Source: an uncultured Prevotellaceae bacterium
Lineage (GTDB): Bacteria; Bacteroidota; Bacteroidia; Bacteroidales; Bacteroidaceae
Direction of reading: 5' to 3'
Assembly (NCBI GenBank): GCA_902778535.1
Contig: CACYYG010000006.1
Location: 62,001 to 126,000 of the forward strand
Length of the DNA: 64,000 nucleotides
A program made the position numbers and the translations under genes. Below, one piece after another: positions 15,944 to 24,060 of the stretch. The first letter of the stretch is position 1. Each line of letters starts with the position of its first letter. The notes below the pieces were generated by a model. It was not told the origin of the DNA, did no database searches, and saw only the letters and a list, made by a program, of their open reading frames with translations.

Positions 15944-18434
15944 ACTGTTGCGTCCCATCGTCAAACTAATCAAACTCCCTTCCCTTCGGGAGGGGGTGGG
16001 GGTGGGCTCTTTGGTGGTCTTTGTCCTCTTTCTTTCAGCCTGTTCCACCACGAAGCACATTCCCGACGACGACCAGCTGTTCATCGGGCTTGAAAAAATC
16101 GCCTATACCGACTATGAGCGAAACACTCATGCCGAAGACACACAGGCTGAGGTGGAGGCAGCACTGGCCACGGCTCCCAACGGCGCTTTGTTTGGCAGCA
16201 GCTACCACCGCACGCCTTTCCCCTACGCTTTGTGGATTTGGAACGCTACACAGGACGCAAAGACAAAGTTCGGACGCTGGATAGGCTCCCTCTTCGCCAA
16301 GCCGCCCGTGCTGATGAGTCAGGTCAACCCCGCCTTGCGTGCCCAGGTGGCAAAGCAGGTGCTGCGCACACACGGCTATCTGCATGGCGATGTGAGCTAC
16401 CGTGAAGTACCGCAGAAGAATCCCAAGAAAGCAAAGATTGCCTATACCGTGAAAATGGACTCGCTCTTCCGGGTTGACACGCTTTCCTACGTAGGATTTC
16501 CCCCCGCCATGCAGCAGCTTATCGACTCCACGCTCATGGAGAGCACGCTGCTGTCGGGCAATGCCTTCAGCGTGCAGAACCTTGATGACGAGCGCACACG
16601 TCTGAGCCAGCTTTTCCGCAACAAGGGCTATTTCTATTATCAGCCCAACTACGCCTCGTTCCTGGCCGACACCATCGGCACGGCACGCGCCAGCGAGGGC
16701 CGTCCCGTCGGTCCCTACAGCGTTACGCTGCGCCTGCAGTTGGCCGACTCGCTGCCTGAGCAGGCCCTGCATCCTTGGTATGTCGGAACCACCAGTGTGC
16801 GTCTGCGCCGCACGGCCAGGGAACAGACCGACAGCATCATGGGGCGCCGCTCGCTGAAGGTGATGTTCAGCGGCAAGCATGTGCCCATCCGTCCGGGCGT
16901 CATCCTGCAGGGACTGAAGCTGCGCCCGCGCCAGCTGTTCAGCTACGATGCCTATCAGGAGTCCATGCAGAAGGTGAACGCCACGGGCGTGTTCTCCTCC
17001 ATCGACTTCCAGTTCACACCGCGTGCCGACTCTCTCGACCTGTTGCTCGACTGCGTTTTCGACAAGCCTTACGATTTCTATGTGGAGACCAACTTCATCA
17101 ACCGCACGATAGGCCGCATGGGACCGGAGGCGAAGATTGGTCTGACGCGCCGCAATGTCTTCCGCGGTGGCGAGAAGCTCGACCTCAATCTGCATGGTGC
17201 TTACGAGTGGGAGACCTCATCAAAGGGTAGCGACATGAACAGCTATCAGTACGGTATTGACGCCAGCATCGAGTTTCCGAGGATTCTGTTTCCGCGTTTC
17301 GGCCGCAGAAGAAGCAGAAACACGAGCGTAGCCAGTCAGACCAGTACGGCGAATACTGCCAGGCGCCGCCGTTTCCGCCGCTACTACGTTCCGCCTTCAA
17401 CCACCTTGAAGGTGTCGAGCGACGTGGTGCGCCGTCCCAGTTACTATAAGATGCACATTGTGAGCGGCGACTGGACCTATCGCTGGCAGCCGTCGGAGAC
17501 CAGCCGCCACGAATTCTCGCCACTGACGGTGAAGTATCAGTTCATGAACAGCCACACCGAGCTCTTCGACAGTTTGCTGGATAGCAGCCCTTACTTGACT
17601 ACAACCATGGATGACTACTTCATCCCGAAGATGCGCTACACCTATACCTACACGTCGCCCTCCAACTACAGAAACCCCATACGCTGGGAGACATCGGTGG
17701 AGGAGGCCGGCAACATGACCGCCCTCTACGACGTGCTGATACAAGGCAATGGCTGGAATGAGAAGGACAAGACACTGTTTAAGAACCCCTATTCACAGTT
17801 CCTGAAGATTGAGACCGACCTGACCAAGACGTGGACGCTGAGCCATGATTCCAAGCTGGTGGCCCACCTCAACTACGGCCTGATGTGGAGCTATGGCAAC
17901 AGCAGCACAGGACCCTTCAGCGAGATGTTCTACGTGGGCGGTGCCAACAGCATCCGCGCCTTCCCCGTGCGCAGCATCGGCCCCGGCTCGTTTGCAGGAT
18001 TTGGCAACAGTCGCCAGTTCTCCTACATGTTGCAGAACGGCGACGTGAAGGTGCTGATGAACCTGGAGTGGCGCAAGCGGCTTTTCGGCAATCTCTACGG
18101 CGCCGTGTTCCTCGATGCAGGCAATGTGTGGAATTCTGAGGACTGGACCATCAGTGCAGATGACGTGGAGGAAGACTTCGACGGCATGAAAGAGTTCGTC
18201 GATTTCTGGAACAGCTTGTTCTCAGGCAGGGAGTTTCGCTTGCGTAAGTTCTTCAACGAACTGGCCACCGGCACCGGTGTCGGCCTGCGCTACGACTTGG
18301 ATTTCCTCGTCTTGCGCGTAGACTGGGGCTTCGGTCTGCATCTGCCCTACGACACGGGCCACGGCGGCTACTTCAACATTCCCCGCTTCAAGGACATGCA
18401 CACCCTGCACATCGCCATCGGCTATCCTTTCTAA
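15921..18434 (+). CDS. tamA: TamA-like outer-membrane lipoprotein (BamA/Omp85 family)
   Basis: Outer-membrane beta-barrel of the surface antigen D15/Omp85 family that works with TamB. 837 residues from the ATG at 15921, which I prefer to 15891 because it gives a normal signal peptide. The lipobox FLSAC sits about 40 residues in. POTRA-like domains occupy roughly residues 160-360, and the C-terminal ~400 residues are barrel strands ending in aromatic HIAIGYPF; PVRSIGPGSFAGFG lies in the conserved barrel/loop-6 region. The N-terminus is odd: a CCCTTCCCTTCGGGAGGG-type repeat encodes LPSLREGVGVGS between the positive N-region and hydrophobic core of the signal peptide. Overlaps tamB by 23 bases. 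Confidence 0.92.
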   Translation: MIASIINRLLRPIVKLIKLPSLREGVGVGSLVVFVLFLSACSTTKHIPDDDQLFIGLEKIAYTDYERNTHAEDTQAEVEAALATAPNGALFGSSYHRTPFPYALWIWNATQDAKTKFGRWIGSLFAKPPVLMSQVNPALRAQVAKQVLRTHGYLHGDVSYREVPQKNPKKAKIAYTVKMDSLFRVDTLSYVGFPPAMQQLIDSTLMESTLLSGNAFSVQNLDDERTRLSQLFRNKGYFYYQPNYASFLADTIGTARASEGRPVGPYSVTLRLQLADSLPEQALHPWYVGTTSVRLRRTAREQTDSIMGRRSLKVMFSGKHVPIRPGVILQGLKLRPRQLFSYDAYQESMQKVNATGVFSSIDFQFTPRADSLDLLLDCVFDKPYDFYVETNFINRTIGRMGPEAKIGLTRRNVFRGGEKLDLNLHGAYEWETSSKGSDMNSYQYGIDASIEFPRILFPRFGRRRSRNTSVASQTSTANTARRRRFRRYYVPPSTTLKVSSDVVRRPSYYKMHIVSGDWTYRWQPSETSRHEFSPLTVKYQFMNSHTELFDSLLDSSPYLTTTMDDYFIPKMRYTYTYTSPSNYRNPIRWETSVEEAGNMTALYDVLIQGNGWNEKDKTLFKNPYSQFLKIETDLTKTWTLSHDSKLVAHLNYGLMWSYGNSSTGPFSEMFYVGGANSIRAFPVRSIGPGSFAGFGNSRQFSYMLQNGDVKVLMNLEWRKRLFGNLYGAVFLDAGNVWNSEDWTISADDVEEDFDGMKEFVDFWNSLFSGREFRLRKFFNELATGTGVGLRYDLDFLVLRVDWGFGLHLPYDTGHGGYFNIPRFKDMHTLHIAIGYPF
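15975..16009. repeat. C/G-rich palindrome inside the TamA signal peptide
   Basis: CTCCCTTCCCTTCGGGAG followed by GGGGTGGGGGTGGG. It encodes PSLREGVGVG in frame, directly before the hydrophobic core of the lipoprotein signal. Confidence 0.85.
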
Positions 18435-18720
18435 GCAGTAGGGAAAAAGTAAGAATCTTTTACATTTTTTGCGATTAACTACCCTCATAACTCGCGCCAA
18501 ATTCACCGGACGTTTCTTTGCTCAAAATTTTTGCAGAATGAGTACGGTTGGCTATCTTGTTGAGTGACAGATGGTTATGGCATTTTGGCACTCACGGCGA
18601 GCATCTTCGCAAAAAAAACCATCATCCCCATGAAAAAAAGTCAATGCCTTTTTTTCACGAGGACCATGTTTTTGAAAATGAAAAAGGCGTTCAGAAGCAA
18701 AAATGAGGCGCTGATGACTC

Positions 18721-18760
18721 AAAAAAGCTGCACAATTCGCAAGAACTGTGCAGCTTTTTT
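18721..18760. terminator. Bidirectional intrinsic terminator between tamA and the LRR lipoprotein
   Basis: AAAAAAGCTGCACA (18721-18734) pairs with TGTGCAGCTTTTTT (18747-18760) around a 12-base loop. It serves both converging genes. In the rest of 18435-18896 I see no credible gene: a short plus-strand reading frame there runs through this hairpin and looks spurious. Confidence 0.85.
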
Positions 18761-18896
18761 CATCATCGTGACCTTCCTGATGGTGTTCAGAAGGCATTTT
18801 TCAGTGTCAAGTCTACTCTCATTTTCTCTGGATTGAGATTTTTCAGAGACCAGTTTTTGAGGTAAAAAATATTTACAGTTTTTCTGTATTACCGCT

Positions 18897-19514
18897 CTAT
18901 TCTTCGAAGCCGGCCTTGGGGCAGGCAGAGAGGTCGAGGTTCGGCTTGAGCTCTTCGTTGCACTCGATGAGCTCCAGCTCAGGACATCCCGAAAGGTCGA
19001 GGGTGCTGATGGGCGTGCCCTTGATGCGCAGTGTCTTCAGCTTAGAGCACTGTGTCAGGTCGATGCTCGAGATGTTCGTATTGTTGATGTTCAGGGTACT
19101 GATGTTAGGATTGCCGGCCAGTTTTAATGTTGTCAGATTCGGTGAGTCGCAGCAGTACACCTCATAGATGGTGGGGTTGTTGCTCAAGTCAATCGATGTG
19201 CCCTGGAATCCGTTTGCATTGATGTATGTCAGCCCCGTCAGCTTCTCCACGCCCTTCAAGTCGGTAGCTCCCTGATAGCTCACGTCGACTTTCCAGTGGT
19301 TTTTGATTTCTTCGTCAGTCATGATACTGTCCATGCCATCTTGTCCGCTGAGCAGATCCTCACGCACAGCGGGGTCGGGGAAGTTGGTCTCATCAATGGC
19401 TAAGCCCACGGCTTTCGGTTGCTCCTCGGTGGCTTCAGTGTTCTCCGTCTTGCCACCCTTGCAGGCCGTCATGCTCACTGTGAGCATCAGAGCCCAGAAA
19501 AATGCTTTCTTCAT
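18897..19514 (-). CDS. Leucine-rich-repeat lipoprotein
   Basis: 205 residues. Signal peptide with lipobox SMTAC (Cys18), so lipid-anchored after a short linker rich in Glu and Thr. From about residue 85 there are six LRR-like units of 20-22 residues (for example LTTLKLAGNPNISTLNI, LKTLRIKGTPISTLDLSGCP), with the BspA/internalin-like spacing common in oral and gut Bacteroidales. Such proteins usually sit on the outer membrane or are secreted and bind proteins; the ligand here is unknown. A -7 box at 19570-19577 drives it alone. Confidence 0.88.
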   Translation of the reverse strand: MKKAFFWALMLTVSMTACKGGKTENTEATEEQPKAVGLAIDETNFPDPAVREDLLSGQDGMDSIMTDEEIKNHWKVDVSYQGATDLKGVEKLTGLTYINANGFQGTSIDLSNNPTIYEVYCCDSPNLTTLKLAGNPNISTLNINNTNISSIDLTQCSKLKTLRIKGTPISTLDLSGCPELELIECNEELKPNLDLSACPKAGFEE

Positions 19515-19569
19515 ATTTGTTGAGTGTTTAATGTTGAGCGTTAACTGACATTTGTCATGTTTGAGGGCG

Positions 19570-19577
19570 CAAAGGTA
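19570..19577 (-). promoter_or_regulatory. -7 box for the LRR lipoprotein
   Basis: Minus-strand TACCTTTG, 55 bases upstream of the ATG; no clear -33 TTTG. Confidence 0.6.
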
Positions 19578-19652
19578 GTGAAAAAGTGGGGCTTACGGTG
19601 TGTTTTTTCCCAAAAAAATGCAGAAATATGTCCCGTTGTCAGAAAAAATGTG

Positions 19653-19660
19653 TACTTTTG
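19653..19660 (+). promoter_or_regulatory. -7 box for the nucleotidyltransferase gene
   Basis: TACTTTTG, 34 bases upstream of the ATG at 19695; no clear -33 TTTG. Confidence 0.6.
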
Positions 19661-19694
19661 CAACAAATATTCAACAATAACCACTTAACGAACT

Positions 19695-20675
19695 ATGAAA
19701 CCTACATTATTCCTGCTCGCTGCTGGCATGGGCAGCCGCTACGGCGGACTGAAGCAGCTCGACGGTCTGGGCCCCAACGGCGAGACCATTATGGACTATA
19801 GTATTTACGATGCCATCCAGGCCGGCTTCGGCAAGATCGTCTGGGTCATCCGCAAGGACTTTGAGGAGCAGTTCCGCACGCAGATCCTCTCGAAATATGA
19901 GGGCCAGGTGCCCTGCGAGCTCTGCTTCCAGGCGCTCGACGCGCTGCCCGAAGGCTTCAGCGTGCCCGAAGGTCGTGTCAAGCCATGGGGCACCAATCAC
20001 GCCGTGCTGATGGGTAAGGACGTCATCAAGGAGCCGTTCTGCGTCATCAACTGCGACGACTTCTATGGCCGCGACGCCTTCATGCAGATTGGCAAGTTCC
20101 TCAGCAACCTGCCCGAGGGCTCGAAGAACGAGTATGCCATGGTGGGCTTCCGCTGCTGCAACACGCTGAGCGAGAACGGCTCGGTGGCACGCGGCGTCTG
20201 CGCCTACAACGACAAGCGTCATCTGACCGATGTGGTTGAGCGCACCGAGATTATGAGAACGGCCCCCACCAACCTCCCCGAGGGGAGGCTTTCCGCTACG
20301 GCATCCCCCCTCGGGGGGAATGAGGGGGGGCTGCTCCCTATCTGCTACAAGGACGAGCAGGGCGAGTGGCAGCCGCTGGAGGAGAACGTGCCCGTCAGTA
20401 TGAACATGTGGGGCTTCACCCCCGACTACTTCGACTACAGCGAGGCTTACTTCAAGGAGTTCCTCAGCGACCCGAAGAACATGCAGAACCTGAAGGCTGA
20501 GTTCTTCATCCCCCTGATGGTGAACAAGCTCATCACCGAAGGCACCGCCACCTGCGAGGTGCTCGACACCACCAGCAAGTGGTTCGGCGTGACCTACGCC
20601 GCCGACCGCCAGGCCACCGTCGACCGCATACAGAAACTGGTCGACGAGGGTGTCTATCCCAACAAGCTGTTCTAA
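19695..20675 (+). CDS. Sugar-phosphate nucleotidyltransferase (NTP transferase family)
   Basis: 326 residues. N-terminal nucleotide-binding signature LFLLAAGMGSRYGGLKQLDG; FCVINCDDFYGRDA carries the metal-binding Asp pair. The fold is that of enzymes that join sugar 1-phosphates to NTPs (UTP-glucose-1-phosphate type), but the exact sugar cannot be assigned. Residues about 190-215 (APTNLPEGRLSATASPLGG and on) are coded by two C/G-rich palindromes and look like an in-frame insertion at a loop between core strands. Confidence 0.85.
   Translation: MKPTLFLLAAGMGSRYGGLKQLDGLGPNGETIMDYSIYDAIQAGFGKIVWVIRKDFEEQFRTQILSKYEGQVPCELCFQALDALPEGFSVPEGRVKPWGTNHAVLMGKDVIKEPFCVINCDDFYGRDAFMQIGKFLSNLPEGSKNEYAMVGFRCCNTLSENGSVARGVCAYNDKRHLTDVVERTEIMRTAPTNLPEGRLSATASPLGGNEGGLLPICYKDEQGEWQPLEENVPVSMNMWGFTPDYFDYSEAYFKEFLSDPKNMQNLKAEFFIPLMVNKLITEGTATCEVLDTTSKWFGVTYAADRQATVDRIQKLVDEGVYPNKLF
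20264..20332. repeat. Tandem C/G-rich palindromes in frame in the nucleotidyltransferase gene
   Basis: Two palindromes: CCTCCCCGAGGGGAGG, and CCCCCCTCGGGGGG about 20 bases on, followed by a G-run. The stretch keeps the frame open and encodes a Pro/Gly-rich insert. Confidence 0.85.
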
Positions 20676-20689
20676 AAAAGCACCCAACA

Positions 20690-20790
20690 GACCCACCCCC
20701 ATCCCCTCCCTTAGGGAGGGAAAGATATAGATAATGTGGGCGTGCTAGGTAATTACTCCCCTCCCTTGTAGGGAGGGGTTGGGGGAGAGT
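20690..20790. repeat. C/G-rich palindrome pair between genes
   Basis: CCCTCCCTTAGGGAGGG and CCCCTCCCTTGTAGGGAGGG, about 60 bases apart, between the nucleotidyltransferase stop and the DHH phosphoesterase start. Same family as the in-frame copies. Confidence 0.85.
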
Positions 20791-20803
20791 CTTTTTTGTT
20801 TTT

Positions 20804-21841
20804 ATGCTGAATAATATCATTACCGCTGAGCAGCAGGAACAGCTGTTGAAGCTGATAGAGGAGAGCGAGAGCATCGTGCTGTGCTGCCATCAGAATCCCG
20901 ACGGCGATGCCCTCGGCTCGTGTCTGGCGTGGGCCGAGGTGCTGAAGTCGGTCTATGGCAAGGAACCGCAAATCTTTGTGCCCGACCAGTATCCCGACTA
21001 TCTGCACTGGCTGCCTAACAGCGAAAAGCTCATCCGCTACGACAAGCATAGCGAGGGCTGCAACTTCGTATTGGCTCACGCCGACCTGGTGTTCTGCCTC
21101 GACTTCAACTCGGCCCACCGCACCGCCGACATGGAAAGTGCGCTTTGCAGTTCGCCCGCAAAGAAAGTGCTCATCGACCACCACCTCGACCCGACGGTAG
21201 AAACGGCTCTGACCATCTCTCACCCCGAGGCATCGTCAACCTGCGAGCTCGTCTTCCGCATCGTATGGCAGCTCGGCTGCTTCGACCAGCTGACGAAGCA
21301 CTTTGCCGTGCCTATTTATTGCGGCATGATGACCGACACAGGCGCTTTCACCTACAACAGCGACTCGTGCGACATCTATTTCATCATCTCGCAGCTGCTT
21401 ACCAAGCATATCAACAAGGACAAGATTTACCGCAACGTCTATCACAACTTCTCTGAGGACCGCCTGCGCCTGACGGGCTTCGTCATGTATCAGCGCCTCG
21501 TCGTCGACAGCGCACGTCACGCCAGCTATTTCACCATCACAAGGGCTGACATGAAGCGCTTCCACTTCATCAAGGGCGATGCCGAAGGGCTGGTGAACAT
21601 GCCCTTGCAGATCAAAGGCCACAAGCTGAGCATTTCGCTGCGCGAGGACACCGAGAAGGACAACCTCGTCTGGGTCAGTCTGCGCTCCGTCGACCAGTTT
21701 CCCTGCAACCAGATGGCGGCACAGTTCTTCAACGGCGGAGGCCATTTGAACGCTTCCGGCGGGCGCCTCTTTTGTTCCTTGGACGAGGCCGTCGACATCA
21801 CAAAACAGGCCATTCTTGCCTTCGAGAAACAATTAGCGTGA
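20804..21841 (+). CDS. DHH/DHHA1 phosphoesterase (NrnA-like oligoribonuclease/pAp phosphatase)
   Basis: 345 residues, cytosolic. DHH domain: CHQNPDGDALGS (about 29-40), CLDFN (metal Asp), and the name-giving LIDHHLDP (Asp-His-His at 125-127), then CGMMTDTGAF. The C-terminal DHHA1 domain has FNGGGHLNASGG. This arrangement matches NrnA, which degrades short RNA oligonucleotides and removes the 3' phosphate from pAp; related enzymes split c-di-AMP or pApA, so the in-vivo substrate is not certain. It starts after a C/G-rich repeat and ends at a hairpin. Confidence 0.92.
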   Translation: MLNNIITAEQQEQLLKLIEESESIVLCCHQNPDGDALGSCLAWAEVLKSVYGKEPQIFVPDQYPDYLHWLPNSEKLIRYDKHSEGCNFVLAHADLVFCLDFNSAHRTADMESALCSSPAKKVLIDHHLDPTVETALTISHPEASSTCELVFRIVWQLGCFDQLTKHFAVPIYCGMMTDTGAFTYNSDSCDIYFIISQLLTKHINKDKIYRNVYHNFSEDRLRLTGFVMYQRLVVDSARHASYFTITRADMKRFHFIKGDAEGLVNMPLQIKGHKLSISLREDTEKDNLVWVSLRSVDQFPCNQMAAQFFNGGGHLNASGGRLFCSLDEAVDITKQAILAFEKQLA

Positions 21842-21870
21842 GAGCGTAGCACGCTGCACGATAAAAAGTG

Positions 21871-21915
21871 ACTTGGTTTTTGGAAAAAATAACTTACTTT
21901 TTTCCAAAACCAAGT
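21871..21915 (+). terminator. Hairpin after the DHH phosphoesterase gene
   Basis: An inverted repeat of about 18 bp, ACTTGGTTTTTGGAAAAAA (21871-21889) against TTTTTTCCAAAACCAAGT (21898-21915), with one bulge, followed by TATTTTT. It lies 10 bases before the next -7 box and may also regulate that promoter. Confidence 0.65.
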
Positions 21916-21924
21916 TATTTTTCG

Positions 21925-21932
21925 TACCTTTG
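21925..21932 (+). promoter_or_regulatory. -7 box for the DUF4827 gene
   Basis: TACCTTTG. The implied start of transcription near 21939 leaves only 9 bases before ATG 21948 but 24 before ATG 21963. Confidence 0.7.
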
Positions 21933-21962
21933 CACCCGCAAAATATAATGGACATATTGACT

Positions 21963-22595
21963 ATGAGAAAAGCAATGATGCTGCTCCTGCCACTGAGCCT
22001 GCTGCTGGGCATGCTCACGTCGTGCAACGACTACGAAACTTACGGCGACAAGAAGGAGAAGGAGCGCAAGGCCATCCGCCAGCTGCTCAGCGACTCTGCC
22101 TTCGTGGTCATCAACGAGGAGCAGTTTCACGCGCAGGGCAACATAACCAATGTTGACAAGCGCGAGTTTGTTTACATGGAGAATAGTGGCGTCTACATGC
22201 AGATTGTGGACAAGGGCTGCGGCACATCCTTTCAGGATGGCGAGACCAGCGACCTCCTGGTACGTTTCTTAGAGCGCTGCCTGCTCGACACCTCCTATGT
22301 CTATAACATCACCAACCCCTACGATGTGGACATTATGAATGTGAGCAGAACGGGCAACACCTTTACCGCTTCGTTCATCAGCGGAGCATGGGTGAGCACC
22401 TACGGTTCAGGCAACGTACCCTCCGGACTTCTGGTGCCGCTGAGCTACATCAACGTGGGGCGTCCGCGTTCTGAAAACGACCGCATTGCCAAAGTACGCC
22501 TCATCGTGCCCCACTCACAGGGACACAGCATGGCTTCCAGCTACGTTTATCCTTATTATTATGAGATTACTTTCATGCGAAAGACTGATTTATAA
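21963..22595 (+). CDS. DUF4827 lipoprotein
   Basis: 210 residues from the ATG at 21963, chosen because it begins the signal peptide MRKAMMLLLPLSLLLGMLTSC, whose lipobox LTSC gives a lipidated cysteine. The body (IRQLLSDSAFVVINEEQF, then QDGETSDLLVRFLERCL and SYINVGRPR) is that of DUF4827, a Bacteroidota family related in outline to FKBP-like secreted proteins. Function unknown; envelope location is clear. An earlier in-frame ATG at 21948 would add five residues. It lies just upstream of glmM and may be cotranscribed. Confidence 0.85.
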   Translation: MRKAMMLLLPLSLLLGMLTSCNDYETYGDKKEKERKAIRQLLSDSAFVVINEEQFHAQGNITNVDKREFVYMENSGVYMQIVDKGCGTSFQDGETSDLLVRFLERCLLDTSYVYNITNPYDVDIMNVSRTGNTFTASFISGAWVSTYGSGNVPSGLLVPLSYINVGRPRSENDRIAKVRLIVPHSQGHSMASSYVYPYYYEITFMRKTDL

Positions 22596-22612
22596 CGTTC
22601 ACAGTTAACATT

Positions 22613-23989
22613 ATGACACTCATCAAAAGCATTTCTGGCATCCGCGGAACCATCGGCGGACGCACGGGCGACACGCTTAATCCCCTTGACATCGTAAAAT
22701 TCACTACGGCTTACGCCACCTTTATTAAAGGCAGAAAAATAGTTGTTGGCCGTGACGGTCGCATTAGCGGACCGATGGTACGCGACGTGGTATGCGGCAC
22801 GCTCGTAGGCATGGGCTATGAGGTAGTAGACATCGGCTTGGCCACCACGCCCACCACCGAGCTGGCCGTGCGCTGGCATAAGGCTGACGGAGGCATCATC
22901 ATCACCGCCAGCCACAACCCCACACAGTGGAACGCCTTGAAGCTGCTCAACAGCGACGGCGAGTTTCTCACTGCTGCCGATGGCGCCGAGGTATTACGCA
23001 TTGCCGAGGCCGAGGATTTTGAGTATGCTCCTGTGGAAAAGCTGGGACATGTCATCATGGACGACACGATGAACGACCGCCACGTGCAGAGTGTTCTCGA
23101 TCTGCAGCTGGCTGACGTCGAGGCCATTCGCAACCGCCATTTCCGCGTCTGCGCCGACACCATCAACAGTGTGGGCGGCATCATTCTGCCGAAGCTCTTC
23201 AAGGCACTCGGCGTGGAATACGAAATCCTGAACGGAGGGTGCAGCGGTCACTTCGCCCACAACCCTGAGCCGCTGGAGAAGAACCTCGGCGGCATCATGG
23301 ACCGTATGAAGAAGGGCGGATGCGACCTTGGCATCGTCGTCGACCCCGACGTCGACCGTCTCGCCTTTATCTGCGAAGACGGAAAGATGTTCGGCGAGGA
23401 ATATACGCTGGTCTCAGTGGCCGACTACGTGCTGTCGCACGACAAGGGGAACACTGTGTCTAATCTTTCTTCAACCCGTGCCCTGCGCGACATCACTGAG
23501 AAGCACGGCGGGGCGTACCACGCTGCCGCTGTTGGCGAGGTGAACGTCACCACGAAGATGAAGGAAGTGGGTGCCGTTATCGGCGGCGAAGGCAATGGCG
23601 GCGTCATCTATCCTGCGAGCCACTACGGCCGTGATGCACTCGTGGGCATCGTACTCTTCCTTTCGTCATTGGCACAGAAAGGCTTGAAGGCCAGTGAGCT
23701 GCGCAAGACCTTCCCCGACTATCAGATAGCCAAGAACCGCATCGACCTGACGCCCGACACCAATGTCGACGCCATCCTCGTCAAGGTCAAGGAGATGTTC
23801 TCTAACGACCCCGAGGCTCAGGTCAACGACATCGACGGCGTGAAGATTGACTTCCCCGACAAGTGGGTGCATCTGCGCAAGTCGAACACAGAGCCCATTA
23901 TCCGCGTCTACAGTGAGGCACAGACCATGGAAGAGGCCGACGCCATCGGCAAGCGCCTCATGCAGGTGGTCTACGACATGCAGTCATAA
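22613..23989 (+). CDS. glmM: Phosphoglucosamine mutase
   Basis: Converts glucosamine-6-phosphate to glucosamine-1-phosphate on the route to UDP-GlcNAc. 458 residues. Active-site serine loop ITASHNPTQWNALK (Ser100), metal-binding loop DPDVDRLAFI (about 243-252), sugar-binding GEGNGGVIYP and the C-terminal phosphate-binding RKSNTEPIIRVY. The N-terminal SGIRGTIGG is typical of GlmM. Other alpha-phosphohexomutases are conceivable, but the motifs fit GlmM best. Ends at a strong terminator. Confidence 0.9.
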   Translation: MTLIKSISGIRGTIGGRTGDTLNPLDIVKFTTAYATFIKGRKIVVGRDGRISGPMVRDVVCGTLVGMGYEVVDIGLATTPTTELAVRWHKADGGIIITASHNPTQWNALKLLNSDGEFLTAADGAEVLRIAEAEDFEYAPVEKLGHVIMDDTMNDRHVQSVLDLQLADVEAIRNRHFRVCADTINSVGGIILPKLFKALGVEYEILNGGCSGHFAHNPEPLEKNLGGIMDRMKKGGCDLGIVVDPDVDRLAFICEDGKMFGEEYTLVSVADYVLSHDKGNTVSNLSSTRALRDITEKHGGAYHAAAVGEVNVTTKMKEVGAVIGGEGNGGVIYPASHYGRDALVGIVLFLSSLAQKGLKASELRKTFPDYQIAKNRIDLTPDTNVDAILVKVKEMFSNDPEAQVNDIDGVKIDFPDKWVHLRKSNTEPIIRVYSEAQTMEEADAIGKRLMQVVYDMQS

Positions 23990-23990
23990 C

Positions 23991-24050
23991 AACAACACAG
24001 ACAACAAAGTGCGGCAAATGATTGTCCCATGTTGTCTGTGTTGTCTTTTT
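23991..24050 (+). terminator. Terminator after glmM
   Basis: A 15-bp perfect inverted repeat: ACAACACAGACAACA pairs with TGTTGTCTGTGTTGT (24030-24044) across a 23-base loop, followed by CTTTTTATT. It ends 10 bases before the next ATG, so that gene must rely on read-through or an unseen promoter. Confidence 0.75.
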
Positions 24051-24060
24051 ATTATACAAG

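Noticed and set aside
18564-18836. A 90-codon plus-strand frame between tamA and the LRR lipoprotein
   Set aside because: It reads through the intrinsic terminator at 18721-18760 and has no promoter or homology.
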